Positions 1 through 12,032 of a stretch of 64,000 bases of DNA are shown one piece after another. This DNA is from Dactylis glomerata (taxonomy: Eukaryota > Streptophyta > Magnoliopsida > Poales > Poaceae): the NCBI GenBank assembly GCA_007115705.1, contig QXEO01000382.1, positions 4,702,977 to 4,766,976 of the forward strand, read 5' to 3'. The notes beneath the pieces are model-generated. The model worked only from the letters and a program-made list of their open reading frames with translations, was not told where the DNA came from and ran no database searches. Both the position numbers and the translations under genes were made by a program. How positions within the stretch are numbered: the stretch's first letter is position 1; each line of letters opens with the position of its first letter.

Positions 1-190
1 GAGACTCCGGTCCCCCGGGGCCGGAGACTCCGGTCTGGTCGGATGGTCGAGGGTTGCAGACTGGCTTGGACAATTCAGAGACCAGGCCGGAGTTGGGCCG
101 GAGACTTTTGTCTCTGGCCGGAAACTCTGGCCCTGGAGTCACTTAGGGCGGAGACTCCGGCCCTCCTGGCCGGAGACTCCGGCCCTAGTT
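1..190. repeat. Cluster of palindromic GGCCGGAGACTCCGGCC motifs in the LTR promoter
   Basis: At least six variants of the palindrome CCGGAGACTCCGG (exact or with one or two changes) occur between 1 and 190, directly upstream of the TATA box at 221. They look like U3 enhancer or regulatory repeats of the LTR; binding factors are unknown. Confidence 0.6.
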
Positions 191-928
191 GTCCAGCAAC
201 GGCTACATTTCGTGGAGGACTATATAAAGCCTTCTTCTTCCTCAAGAGAAGGCTGCGGCTTCCACTCTCTCTCCTCCATTGTTCCAAAGCTCAAGATCTC
301 TCTCCCTAGCCAATAGAACTCAAAGCCCTTTTGGGATTTGAGGGAGAAGACCTAGATCTACACTTTCACCGAGGCGATTTGATTTCCCCCCTCTCTTTTT
401 TGAGGGGCTTGTAACTTGTGTGATTCATCGGATTCCTAGCCGGAAGAAGCCGTCCTCCAAGCTTAACTTTGTGTGTAAGAGCTTGGTGGGCCTATTGGGA
501 GCCTCAAATTGAGTTGTGGAGCTTGCCCCAATACTTTGTGTAAAGGTGTCGTGCCGCCTTCAAGGGCATCGCTTAGTGGAGCGTGGACTCGCCTTTGTGG
601 CTTGTTCACCGGAGAATAGGGTGAGCCTTTGTGGCGTTGGTGGCCTTTGTGGCACCACACCTCTCCAATGTAGACGTACTTCCCGTAACAAGGAAGGAAC
701 TACGGGAATACATCCTCGTGTCTTCGTGTCTCCATTGCGGTGACCTCTATCCTTTACTCATACCTTTACTTATATTGTTATTGCTAGCTTGCTTGTCACT
801 CTAGGTAAATTCACTTAGTATCACATCTAGAGAATTTACCTTCTTGTCTAGCCTTAACTTGAAAAGAATTAAAAATTTGGGTAGCTCCTATTCACCCCCC
901 CCCTCTAGTCTCTCATACGATCCTTTCA
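1..928 (+). mobile_element. Right-hand part of an LTR (plus orientation), cut by the window edge
   Basis: The right end runs through a C-rich tract (about 890-903) and ends in CTTTCA at 928. This is the same layout as the complete solo LTR at 33599-35784, whose last 500 bases are recognisably related (the phrases around AAATTGAGTTGTGGAG and TTGCCCCAA recur). A TATA box (TATATAAA, 221-228) sits just downstream of a cluster of GGCCGGAGACTCCGGCC-like palindromes (1-190), as expected for a U3 region followed by R/U5. No primer-binding site follows position 928, so this is a 3' LTR or solo LTR rather than a 5' LTR. The family name is not assigned. The left end lies outside the window. Confidence 0.7.
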
Positions 929-2788
929 CTTGGATTTTGCACTTTGAAGTGGATCGCCATCATCATATGATTGGTATTCTTCCAGATTCCATTCTTTAGT
1001 ATTCTTTTGGTATAGCAAAACAATTTAGCCGATACCTTTTCATTCGTCCTATCATGACATCTTTCATGATGAAACTACTATAGCTTATAAGGATGAATGC
1101 AAGTATAATATTAGTTCCCAAACTTTTGGGTGATCGGGACGCGTAGCATCTTCAATCTTCACATATAGTCATACAATATGAGCATATGTTCTTTTACTAA
1201 ATTATACTTCATCATTTTGCAAACAATCAAAGTCTTAGATATCAAATATCTTTCACTTCTTATTTGTTTCTGAAACAATTCTTTCAGCTCGATGATCACT
1301 TTGATTCTCAAACAATTTTGAAGATCAATTTATCATGAAGGCAAACATATGATCTTTAGATACTAAACTTGAATCGTTGCTCTTAGATTAATACAATTTA
1401 TTAAATCGTATGGAGCAAGCAAAGTTTGCTAAAGTTTGCAATAGGACTTAATCTTTAGTCTTGACATTCTAACTAAACGACACTAGACCGAAAAGTGATT
1501 ATCCAGAATTCTATAGTTCTTTTAACTCAATTAAGCTAAGTGTCGGTGGGAAACGGTGCCAAAGACTACAATGACTTATGCAAATACAACAAGATTTAGT
1601 TCAAGATAATTAGTTCAAGTTAATCAAATTACTAATGAACTCCCACTAAATTCAACATCCCTCAAAGTTGTTTAGTGAAGCATGATCCAAATTCACTACA
1701 CTGAGACCGATCATCACGTGAATGATGTAGCTTTAATAGTGAATATCAACATGTTGATCATATCATCCATATGACTCATGCTTGACCTTTCGGTCTGTGT
1801 GTTCCGAGGCCATGTCTGTACATGCTAGGCTCGTCAAGTCAAACCCAAGTATTTCCGTGTGTGCAAAACTGGCTTGCACCCGTTGTATGTGAACATAGAG
1901 TTTATAGCACCCGATCATCACGAGATTCTTCAAAACGACGAACTTTCGCAACGGTGCATACATGGGGAGAACACAATTTTATCTTGATCTTTAAGTGAGG
2001 AATCATCTTAAAATGCTACCGTCGCGATCTAAGCATAATAAGATACATAAAAGGATAAACATCACATGCATATAATTTTATGTGACATGGTATAGCCAAT
2101 CTCCGCGCAATGATCTCCATCTTGTGCGCGCCGGCATGATCTCCATCACTCCACCATGATTGCCTCCACCACGAATAGCAACTACAACTATTGCTAACTA
2201 CTTAGCGATAAAGTAAAGCTATTACATGGCGTATAAGAAGTTGATACGCAGGTCATACACAGTTATAAAGACAACCATATGGCTCCTGCCGGTTGTGAAC
2301 TCATCGATATGCAAGTCGTGAAATATTACAAAACATGATCATCGCATACATCACATATATCACATTACATCTTGTGGCCATACCATATCACAAAACACTC
2401 CCTGCAAAAACAAGTTAGACGCCTCTACTTTGTTGTTGCATGTTTTACGTGGCTTATGGGAGTAGCAAGTTAAGAACGATTCTTACATACGAAAAGCCAC
2501 AACGGTGATATTATGGTTGCTAACATCCGTTGTAAATCCCATGACTACTATAGTGAGAGAAACTGGCATCCACCAGCCGCATGTGTGGAACAAGCCACAC
2601 GTCAAGTGCGGAGCCGGTCTCGCGAACGAGGTCGCGTAAAGTTGGCCTGGACCGCTTCGATCTCACTATGCCGCGCCATAAGAAATACACAACAAAGAGG
2701 TTTGCAACAGAAAATATCAACGCCCGCAACAAGCATGTTGCGTTCTACTCGTGAAACACATCTACGCATAAACCTGGCTCTGATACCA
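929..2788 (-). mobile_element. Non-coding internal region of a BARE/Angela-like Copia retrotransposon, truncated
   Basis: On the - strand this region starts with the primer-binding site next to the LTR at 2790-4499 and continues for about 1.9 kb to the junction with the LTR at 1-928. No long ORF is present on either strand. The text on the - strand (for example the segment around 1760-2050) matches my recollection of the untranslated or non-autonomous interior of common Triticeae BARE/Angela-type elements; that is recognition from memory, not a search result. The 3' LTR of this element is absent from the window, so the copy is truncated or was cut by a later event at about 928/929. Confidence 0.55.
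2773..2788 (-). other. Primer-binding site (initiator tRNA-Met type)
   Basis: The - strand reads TGGTATCAGAGCCAGG one base from the LTR end at 2790. TGGTATCAGAGC is complementary to the 3' end of plant initiator tRNA-Met and is the standard Copia primer site. It fixes the element orientation as minus and identifies 2790-4499 as the 5' LTR. Confidence 0.85.
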
Positions 2789-2789
2789 C

Positions 2790-4499
2790 TGAAGGGTTTC
2801 GCAGCATAGTAAATCAAAAAATTTCCTACGGATGCGAACAAGAAAGCCAAGATCTAATCTAGGAGATGTAATCAACGAGAGAGGTAGATGAGATCTTCAT
2901 ACCCTTGAAGAAATCGCACAGCGGAAACGTTCAACAGAACGTGGATGATGTAGTCGTACTAGCCGTCTCCTCCCCGCGATCCGATCCGATCCAACGCCGC
3001 AAGTGGCGGCGCCTCCGAGAGATGCACACGTACGGTGCAGCGACGTCTCCTCCTTCCTTGGTCCAGCAAGTATGGTGGAGAGATAGATTGGATCTGCAGC
3101 ACGACGGCGTGGTGCTTATGGTGGAGAGTTTCTGTGGCAGGGCTTCGCCTACGCACAGTCGCGAGAGAGAGAGGTGGAGGGGCAGCAGTTGGACGGCGGC
3201 TAGGGTTGGAGTGGAGGGAGGCTGCGCCCCTGCCCCTCCTTATATGGGGGGCTGGCCGGCTGCCTTGGCCCCTCCTCCAAGTCCTAGGGCGGCGGCCCAA
3301 GGGGGAAGAGTGGGGGGCAAGTTTCCCCCCTCCTTCTGGAAGGTTCCCTTAGGGTTTCCCCTAAGGGCTGGCCGGCTGGGCCTTAGGGGCCTCGTGCGCC
3401 TGGCCCAAAGTGGCCAGGACACTTCCCCTTAGGCCCACATAGGCCTCCGACAAGTGGGCCCATGTTGATCCCACCTTCCGGTACAATACCGATAAACTCC
3501 GAAACGATTCTGGAATCCAAAAACTGCTTTCCTTTATATGAATCTTATTCTCCGGACCATTCCGGAACCTCTCGTGATGTCCTGGATCTCATCCGAGACT
3601 CCGACCAAAAACTCATAAACCAATTATCCATTCTATCCTAGCATCGATGCACGTTAAGTGTGTGACCCTACGGGTTCGAGAATATGCAGACATGATCTTC
3701 TATCAATAATCAACAGCGGGATCTGGAAACCCATATTGACTCCCACATATTCATCGATGATCATATCGGATGAACCACGATGCTAGGATTCAATTAATCC
3801 CGTATATGTATTCCCTTTGTCACGCGATATTTTACTTGCCCGAGATTCGATCGTCGGTATCGCTATACCTAGTTCAATCTCGTTCACAGCAAGCACTTTA
3901 CTCATTCCGTAATCCGATATCACTTTGTGATTAACTCCTTAACCACGTGCTTGCAAGCGGTGTTGATATCGATTACCGAGTGGGCCCGAAGTATATCTCT
4001 CCGACTCGGGAGGGACAAATTCCATCTTGATACATGCAACCCAACAAGTACTTTCCGATCACCTGAGAGACACCTTTATGATCACCCTCACATAGGATGA
4101 CGTTTGATGACCTCAAAGCTTTCTTCCGATACCAGGGAGTTGTATTATCTCATGGTCTAAGGAATACAATACTTGACATAGGAAAAAGCTTCGCAAAGAT
4201 GAACACGATGACACGATCTAATTGCTCTGCTTTATTTGGGTCTGTCCATCACATCATTCTCCTAATGACATGATCTCATTATTAATTGACAACTCATGTC
4301 TATGGTTAGGAAACCTTAACCATCATTAATCAATGAGCTAGTCTAGTAGAGGCGTACTAGGGACACGGTGTTGTTCATAAACCGCACAAGTATTAATGTT
4401 TCCGCTTAATACAATTATAGCATAGAGTATAAACATTATCATGAACAAGAAATATGATAATAACAATATTATTATTGCCTCTAGGGCATATTTCCTTCA
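2790..4499 (-). mobile_element. 5' LTR of a BARE/Angela-like Copia element
   Basis: The 1710-bp LTR has inverted ends TGAAGG...CCTTCA. Read on the - strand it begins TGAAGGAAATATGCCCTAG followed by AGGCAATAATAAT, the typical start of Triticeae BARE/WIS/Angela-class Copia LTRs, whose LTRs are about 1.7-1.8 kb. The adjacent primer site confirms it as a 5' LTR in minus orientation. The GC-rich part (about 2940-3430) gives long spurious ORFs that are not genes. Confidence 0.8.
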
Positions 4500-5540
4500 T
4501 ATCAATCCGAACACCCCAAAAGTATTAAGTTGCGAACAATAGATAATTGCATTAAGCAAAGTGTGTAATGTAAACAAAGCATATGCCCTTGAGCATATGA
4601 ATGTTGTTTTCTCCCTAGTAGCAACAGCACATCTACCACCTTAGAGGTTTCTGTCACTCCCCCAGGTGAAATAGAGGCATGAACCCACTATCGAGCATAA
4701 ATACCCCCTCTTGGAGTCACTAGCAACTACTCGGCCAAGATAGCTACTAACAACGGAGAGCATGCAAGAGCATAAACAACATAGAGATAACATAAGATAA
4801 TATTCAGTACAACAACTCAATCATAAACACCAATATTCATCGGATCCCAACAAACCAAACATGTAGAATTACATAACGGTGATCTGAATCATGTAGGGCA
4901 GCTCATGAGATCTAAACATGAAGCACATGGTGGAGAAGACAACGATCTAGCTACTGCTATGGACCCATAGTCCAAGGTAGACTACTCACTCATCGCTCCG
5001 AAGGCAAGCATGGCGATGAAGAAGACCTCCGGTGGCGATTCCCCTCTCCGGCAGGGTGCCGGGAAGAGCTTCTGGACCCTCCCGATCTTCGGGTCGGCGG
5101 CGGCGGATCGCGATGTGTTCTGGAAAACTGATCGGGTACTTAGGTTTTTTCCGTCGGGGGGTCTTTATAGGCGAAGGGGCGATGTCAGAGGAGGAGCCAG
5201 GCGCCCTCACGCGGGGCCCGCGCGGCCAGGGGGCTGGCCGCACCACCCCTGCGTGTGGGGCCCTGGTGGCCCCCCTCCTACTCTCCTTCGGATCTCTGGA
5301 AGCTTCCGGGTAAAATAAGACTTCAGGAACTTGTTTCGTCCAATTCCGAGAATATTTCCTGTGTATCACTTCTGAAACACAAAAACAGCAGAAAACAGCG
5401 AACTGGCACTGTGGCAACTCGTTAATTGGTTAGTTCCGGAAAATGCATAAAAGTGTCACGAAGTGTAACGAAACAATAGGCAAATGGTGTAAAAACAAGC
5501 ATGGAGCATCAAAAATTATAGATACGTTGGAGATGTATCA
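4500..5540 (-). mobile_element. Truncated Gypsy LTR of the TGATACGTCTC class
   Basis: The right end (minus start) reads TGATACATCTCCAACGTATC, and 5290-5540 is closely similar to the right ends of the LTRs at 22739-24274 and 27812-29352, including the phrases TTCCGGAAAATGCATAAAAGTG and CAAGCATGGAG. The left side is cut where the Copia LTR begins at 4499/4500, so only about 1 kb of the LTR remains, unless the Copia element sits inside it (the left half would then be missing). No primer site is adjacent. Confidence 0.65.
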
Positions 5541-6640
5541 ACGGGCGGTGGGGGCTCACGCCTTCGCCACCGCCGAAAGGGAGTGACCCCTTTGGGGGCA
5601 AAGGGCACGCCACCCAGCCGCCGGTCTCCTGGCCGTGGTGCTGTGCGTCGCCATCGTCGGCGGGGAGCCGACCACGGGAAAGACGCAAAGGGGCGCCAGC
5701 GCGCCAGACCTCTGCGAGCTTCCAGCCGAAGCGAGCTCCCAGCCGCTGGCCATCGGGGACAGAGGAGCCGTTGTGCTTCCCTCGCTCGCAGAGAGTAGCG
5801 CTGGAAAAGAAAGAGAAAGAAAAGGCAGAGAAGAGGAAGGCTGCCTCGCCGTGGTGCGCGTCGGCTGTGGCCGGCGGCGCGCCGGCCGTCGGCGGCTTAG
5901 GCTCCTCCAGCCACCATCTCCTACACGGGCGACACAGAGTGGGGAGAGGGAGAGAAAGTGACTTAGGATTTCAACCGTCGGGGCGTTTTGTTCTGGCGAG
6001 ATGGCCGGACAGCCGTCCAATGCAGATCCAACGGCTAGGAAGCCAGGGCGCTGAGCGGTGCTGGCACCGCGGGCCGTGGGCCGTCTTTCTTGCCAGGCCG
6101 TAGGGTGAGCGGCGGCCAGTAAACGCCGCACAGCGCGCTGACGGGCTGTGGGCCGTCAGAAAACAGTATTTTTTTTCTCTGTTTCCTTTTACAGAACTGT
6201 TTTAATTGTTTTTTGTTCAGATTTTGAGCAAATTTCGAATAGTTTTCTCTATTCAAATTATTCCAACGAAAAATTTGTTTAGAGAATTCAAAAGTCACAG
6301 AAATTTTTCTATAAAGTTTAAAGTTTAAGAATTTAATTCATGTTTCCGCTGCAAATATTTAAAGAAATTGCTTAAATGCAATAAAGTGTTTAAATTGAAT
6401 TTCTTGAAAGATGTGATAAAGTGAATTAAAAGTGATTATGATTCAGTTATTTTATGACCAACGTTTTTAATAACATGATCATAATTTATTTGTTATATGG
6501 ATTAAATGGTGCATTTATCTCTATTTTTGCCCAATGGTGATATAGTTTTAATTGCATAAACAGTTGTATGTGTTGATTTATACCAACGTTGGATTAATGC
6601 ATGCAATTGTTTTGTTATCTCACATCTTTGTGAATTTCAG
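5541..6640. other. GC-rich block followed by AT-rich leader upstream of the Copia gag
   Basis: Positions 5541-6170 are very GC-rich with long accidental ORFs on both strands, none recognisable. Positions 6170-6640 are T/A-rich and end in TTTGTGAATTTCAG, which looks like an intron acceptor, directly before the gag coding sequence. I find no copy of the downstream LTR start (TGTTAGATTGATCTC) here, so the 5' LTR of the Copia element is missing or unrecognised. Possibly this is leader or intron sequence fused to a gene-promoter-like fragment. Confidence 0.35.
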
Positions 6641-6643
6641 GAG

Positions 6644-9600
6644 GCTACAGTCTGATAAGTTGCCTCAAAGATGTTCTGACGCTCAGGGGTGACAGCTACA
6701 CTGAGTGGAGGAAGAAAGTTGATCTGGCTTTTGTCTGCGCTGAGGTTGACTGGGTTGTGGACACTCCACAGCCAGTCAAGCCGATAGAGCCAGTTAGAGA
6801 TGCAAAGGATGATGATGCTGCTTGGGAGAATAAGAAAAAGGACTTTGCTCCAGTAGAGCTGGCATGTGTGCTAGAGAACCAAAAGTGGGTCAATGCAAAC
6901 AAAAAGTGCATGGCCTTTATAAAGAATACGATTGAGAACGCCATTGCGGGGTCAATCGCAGAGTGCACTTCCGTTGGGGAGTTTCTGGAAAAGATAAAGA
7001 GCCAGTTCACTGGCTCTTCAAAGGTGTATGCTACCCAGCTGCTCAAGCAGTTGGTCACAGAAAAGTACACAGGAGGTGCACATGGCATCAGGGAGCACAT
7101 CTTGAGGATGAGCAACATGGCTTCTAAACTGATGCCCATGGATGCTGATCTGGAATTAAAGCCTGCTCTACTTGTTCACCTTGTCATGGCTTCATTGCCC
7201 AAAGAGTTTGATAACTTTGTTATCAACTACAATATGTCCCCTGATAAATGGGACATAGAAAAGATGATTGCCATGTGTGTACAAGAGGAAGATAAGCTTA
7301 AAGCCTCAAATGGTGGTTCCATCAACTATGTCAAGGACAACAGGAAAAGGAACTACCAGAACATCCAGAACAGCAATCAAGGTTCTCCCTCCAAGCCATA
7401 TGGCAAAGGTCCCCAACAGTATCATCAGCCCACTCTCCCAGTGGATAAAGACCAGTGTCTCCACTGCAAGAAGACTGGGCACTTCAAGAAAGACTGTCCA
7501 GAATGGCTCAAGTCCATAATGGCAAAGAAAGGTATAGATACAGTTTCTTTTGTTAATGAATCCTCGTATTCACAATTTTCAAAATCTACTTGGTGGATTG
7601 ACTCAGGTGCAACTGTTCATGTTGCAAATTCTTTACAGGGATTCCATTCGACAAGGACTATGAAAAGAAACGAAAGATGCATTGAAGTTGCGAATGGAGT
7701 TCAAGCAGACGTGGAAGCTGTTGGCGACATCTCCTTGGAGTTAGCTGATGGTTTTTCGATTCTGCTTAGAGATGTTTTATTTGTTCCTTCACTTCACAGA
7801 AACTTAATAAGTGTATCACGTTTGGATAAAGACAGTTATGAGTGTTATTTTGCACACGGCGAGTGTGCCATATGGTTTAAAGATGCTTGTGTGGGTGTTG
7901 CTTTACTTCACAACGAGCTTTATTTGTTATCCTTACGTGAAAAAGTGCATTCTGTGTGTAATGTGAATGAACAAACTTCCTTGTCGAACAAAGAACAAAA
8001 GAAAAGAAAGAGAACTCATGACTCATCGAAGTTATGGCACTGTCGATTAGGCCATATTTCGAGGGGAAGAATCGAAAACCTCGTTAAAAATGATATTCTT
8101 CCTCCGTTAGAGTTCTCTGATATAGAACAATGCATAGATTGCATAAAAGGAAAGTATGTAAAGCAAATTAAAAAGGGTGCAAACCGAAGTACAGCAACAC
8201 TAGAAATAATCCACACTGATATTTGTGGACCGTTTTCTGTGAAAAGTGTGGATGGCTATGACTCGTTCATAACATTCACAGATGATTACTCCCGATATGG
8301 TTATATTTATCCAATTAAAGAAAGGTCTGAAGCATTGGATAAATTTAAAATATTCAAAGCAGAAGTTGAAAATCAACATGATAAAAGAATTAAAATAGTC
8401 CGGTCCGACCGTGGTGGGGAGTACTACGGTCGACACACTCTATATGGTCAAGTACCTGGACCTTTTGCAAGGTTCTTACAGGAAAATGGAATAGTCGCCC
8501 AGTATTCTATGCCGGGCGAACCTCAGCAAAATGGAGTAGCTGAAAGGCGCAACCGTACTCTTATGAATATGGTGCGTAGTATGATGAGTTATTCCACCCT
8601 GCCATTGGGATTATGGATGGAGGCGCTTAAAACCGCCATTCACATTCTTAACAGAGTACCAAGCAAGTCGGTGCCCAAAATACCGTACGAGTTGTGGACA
8701 GGGAGAGTTCCCTCCCTGCGGCACTTGAGGGTCTGGGGGAGCCCAGCTAAGGCAAAAGTATTTAATCCAAATATTGCAAAGTTAGACCCCAAAACAGTAA
8801 CTTGCCACTTTATTGGCTATCCTGACAGATCAAAAGGTTATCGTTTCTACTGTCCAGACAAATACACAAAGTTTGTAGAAATGAGACATGCAGTCTTCTT
8901 GGAGGACGAACTGATGAGGGGAGCATGGTAGCTCAGAAAATTGATCTTGAGGAGAAGAAGGTGCATGCACCTAATCCGATGATTCAGGAGCCATTTTTCT
9001 CGCTACCTGTTGTACCTGCACCGGCAACCCCTGAGGTTGCGGTGCAAGCACCTGTTGTAACTCCACCCGTGACAACAAGGAGTGAAGTTTCGGAACCTGT
9101 CCGTCAGGAGCCGACTGAACCCTTTGTTGAGCATGAAAGGGAGCTGCAGCAGCCACCTTTAATAGATGTACCAGAAGTTGAGGTACAAAATGAGCCAGAG
9201 AATGTGGCTCTTAGAAGGTCCAAAAGAGTCAAGAAATCAGCTATTTCTACTGACTATAAAGTTTATAATACAGAAACAGTTCATATGGAAGGTGATCCTA
9301 CTTCATATGAAGAAGCTATGGGAGGCCCCAACTCATCGAAGTGGCTAGAGGCCATGGAAGATGAAATGAGGTCAATGAGTTCCAACAATGTTTGGGACTT
9401 AGAGGAAATTCCCAAATGAGCCAAAACAGTAGGCTGTAAATGGGTCTACAAAATAAAGTATTACTCTAACGGGAATATAGAAAAGTATAAAGCGCGTCTA
9501 GTGGCAAAAGGATTTACACAAAGAGAAGGGGTAGATTACAATGAAACATTTTCTCCGGTCTCATGTAAGGATTCCTTCAGAATCATAATGGCACTAGTTG

Positions 9601-10863
9601 CACATTTTGATTTAGAGTTGCATCAAATAGATGTAAAGACGGCATTTCTAAATGGAGATTTAGAAGAAAAAGTGCACATGAAACAACCCAAGGGTTTTTT
9701 CATGGAGGGGAAGGAAAACATGGGATGCCGTCTAAAGAAATCCATTTATGGATTAAAGCAAGCCTCTAGACAGTGGTATCTAAAGTTTAATGATACCATC
9801 AAAAGATTTGGATTTAAAGAAAACATCGAGGACAACTGCGTTTATGCAAAGTTTAAAAGTGGGAAATATATTTTTCTAATCTTGTATGTGGATGATATCC
9901 TGCTTGCTAGCAGTGATGTTAGTCTTCTGCGAGAAACAAAGAAGTTTTTGTCCTCAAACTTTGATATGAAAGATCTTGGTGAAGCTTCATATGTTTTGGG
10001 CATAGAAATTCACCGAGATAGAAAGAATGGAGTGTTAGGACTATCACAGAAGGCATATTTAGAAAAAGTTCTAATAAAGTATAATATGCATAAGAGTAAT
10101 GCCACACCTGCTCCGATAGTCAAGGGCGACAGTTTTGGGGAATATCAATGCCCCGAGAATCAATATGAGATCGATCAAATGAAAGCAGTACCATATGCTT
10201 CCGCTGTTGGAAGCTTACAGTATGCACAAGTGTGCACTCGTCCTGACTTAGCTTTTATCACCGGGGTACTCGGTAGATATCAGTCAAATCCAGGCATAGA
10301 GCACTGGAAGATGGTAAAGAAAGTATTGCGTTATGTGCAAGGCACAAAAGACCTCATGCTAACTTACAGAAGATCTGATTCCCTAGAGAAAAAAGGGTAT
10401 TCAGATGCAGATTATGCGGGAGACAAAGATGAAAGAAAATCCACAACAGGATATGTGTTCACTCTCGCAGGAGGGGCTATTTCGTGGAGAAGCTGCAAAC
10501 AGACAATACTTACATCATCCACGATGTATGCCGAATTTATAGCATGTTTTGAGGCCACGAATCAGGTGTTATGGCTAAAAAAAATTATACCCGACTTGAA
10601 AGTAGTGGATTGTATTGACAAACCAATAAAGATGTACTGTGACAACCAGCCTGCAGTATTTTATGCTCACAACAACAAGTCAAGTAAAGCTACCAGACCA
10701 ATAGAAGTAAAGTATTATGTTGTGAAAGATAAAATCTAGGATCAAACTATAAGACTCGAGCATATAAGGACAAATGATATGCTTGCGGATCCGCTAACGA
10801 AAGGCTTACCACCCAATGTGTTCAAGGAACACTTAGCCGGCATGGGTTTAATGGCAAGCCTAT
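6644..10863 (+). pseudogene. Ty1/Copia gag-pol polyprotein, inactivated
   Basis: The domain order gag-protease-integrase-RT-RNase H defines Ty1/Copia. Visible motifs: gag up to about 7400; CCHC zinc knuckle CLHCKKTGHFKKDC (about 7453-7497); protease WWIDSGATVHV (about 7590); integrase HCRLGH zinc-binding start (about 8036), catalytic Asp in HTDICGP and RSDRGGEY and Glu in PQQNGVAERRNRT; RT with FLNGDLEE and YVDDILLAS (about 9886-9912); RNase H SDADYAGD (about 10400); and the usual C-terminal LADPLTKGLP. It is broken by a frameshift at about 8925-8931, a TGA at 9417-9419 and a TAG at 10737-10739; the original end is TGA at 10861-10863. No in-frame ATG is seen at the gag start. The lineage is not assigned. 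Confidence 0.93.
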
Positions 10864-11040
10864 GATTCCTGGATCATAAGATGCCCAAAAGTAATAGAAT
10901 TTGTTTCAAAACAGAAAAGTGTATAGTGGATGTCTGATTCTATCGGCAAATGAGCTGTGACGATGAAACATGCTCTATATACTGATCAGTGATGAAACGA
11001 GTAAAGTATAAAGATTAAAGTTAAAAGTAAAGTTAAGATC

Positions 11041-11440
11041 AAGGGGGAGAATGTTAGATTGATCTCACAGGATCGAGTCCAACGACTCGATCCAACCCCT
11101 CTCTCGCGCCCTGATCGGGGGCGTCCAACCGTTTTTTGGTTGGTGGGCCCCTATGGCAGCGCTATATTCACAGAGGTGGGGGCCGGGGCTCGCAGTACGA
11201 GGTTCACCGCGATCGCTCTCGACCCACCGACACCCCCTACCGATCTAGGGTTAGCGCTGGTCACAGGAAGCACCACCACCGCCGCCACCCACGCTCACGC
11301 CGTCGCCATGGCCTCCGGCTCAAGCTCTTCAAGCCATGGTGCAGGTGGTTCCCCTCTCTCATCTCTCTGTCCCTCTCTCTCAGATATTGTCAAGTCCTAG
11401 AGTGTCTACCGTGGTGATCTAGGCTAGCACATTAACACAT
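11041..11440 (+). mobile_element. Polypurine tract and start of the Copia 3' LTR
   Basis: A polypurine tract (AAGGGGGAGAA, 11041-11051) is followed at 11052 by TGTTAGATTGATCTC, the layout expected at the 3' end of a Copia element, about 190 bp after the pol stop. The LTR's right end is uncertain because no second copy is visible for comparison; a plausible CA end lies near 11430. Downstream, host sequence (the LTP-like gene promoter) begins. Confidence 0.6.
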
Positions 11441-11524
11441 GCATGTGCTTCGACCGATGGCCAGTGCCGAACAGTTAATGTGGCTTTGGCGCGCGCGGTG
11501 GCGCCGACGAGCCGACATATTCGA

Positions 11525-11627
11525 GATCTTGCCCGTGACCTCGACTGCGTGCCAATGGCGACAAGGCGGCGCGCGATCGAGCACATGCCCGGCGTCACGG
11601 GCGGCCCTATCCCTGCGCTATATAAGG
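11525..11627 (+). promoter_or_regulatory. Promoter of the first LTP-like gene with TATA box
   Basis: The TATA box CTATATAAGG is at 11618-11627, about 85 bp before the ATG. Upstream blocks CTTGCCCGTGAC, GCGCGATCGAGCACATGC and CGTCACGGG recur in the same order before the second paralogue (about 16690-16785), so the promoter was duplicated with the gene and has been kept. Confidence 0.7.
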
Positions 11628-11711
11628 CACTGGCCACGCTGATCAGATCACAACAGCGCGCACACACACCTGCCTAGCTAGTGCGTAGCTAGCTCTAGCT
11701 CGATCAGAGCG

Positions 11712-12032
11712 ATGGCCGGGAGGAAGACGATCGCGGCGCTGCTGGTGGTGGCGTTGCTTGCCATAGTGGCGGTGGCGCCGGCGGCGGCCACTGGGTACAC
11801 GATGTGCCGCGTGAACCTGGAGAACATGAAGGGCGCGTGCGAGAAGTACTGCGCGAGAGGCAGCAGGGAGGCGTGGCCAGGGAACGCCTGCTGCGACGCG
11901 ATCAGGGGAGCCGACTTCCCGTGCCTCTGCCACCTGAAGCGCGCGATCGGGTCCATGGGCAACATCGACGCCGGCCGCGCCATGCAGATCCCATCCAGGT
12001 GCGGCATCCCAGGCGCGCCGACCTGGTGTTAA
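11712..12032 (+). CDS. Secreted cysteine-rich lipid-transfer-like protein (8-Cys/AAI family), copy 1
   Basis: A single exon of 106 codons. The protein has a hydrophobic N-terminal signal peptide (about residues 6-27, ending near AAATG) and a mature part with the eight-cysteine pattern of plant nsLTP / DIR1-like / alpha-amylase-inhibitor-type helical proteins: C..C..CC..CLC..C..C, plus one extra Cys in EKYC, nine in all. The family binds lipids in a hydrophobic cavity in the apoplast; a defence or cuticle role is possible but not shown by the sequence. The start is the first ATG after a TATA box, with a roughly 60-base leader. Its nearest relative in the window is the gene at 16885, which shares GSREA, the CC and CLC motifs and RAMQIPS(R/K)CG. 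The gene looks intact. Confidence 0.88.
   Translation: MAGRKTIAALLVVALLAIVAVAPAAATGYTMCRVNLENMKGACEKYCARGSREAWPGNACCDAIRGADFPCLCHLKRAIGSMGNIDAGRAMQIPSRCGIPGAPTWC

Noticed and set aside
1..190. Short spaced palindromes considered as a CRISPR array
   Set aside because: Eukaryotic LTR context, irregular spacing, no unique spacers of constant length, no cas genes.
2779..2790. GCTCTGATACCA considered as part of a tRNA gene
   Set aside because: It is only the primer-binding complement of a tRNA end; no cloverleaf around it. The same holds at 48688-48699.
2905..3432. 175-codon + ORF and overlapping frames on the - strand
   Set aside because: Lies within the GC-rich part of the BARE-like LTR; overlapping frames on both strands are a composition effect.
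5556..6131. 191-codon - ORF
   Set aside because: GC-rich, low-complexity, with several equally long frames on +; no recognisable domain or gene structure.
5541..6640. Considered as the 5' LTR of the Copia element
   Set aside because: No similarity to the 3' LTR start at 11052 and no primer-binding site before gag.
6696..7139. 147-codon - ORF opposite gag
   Set aside because: Shadow of the Copia gag coding sequence.
11678..12007. 109-codon - ORF over the first LTP-like gene
   Set aside because: Shadow frame of the real + strand gene.
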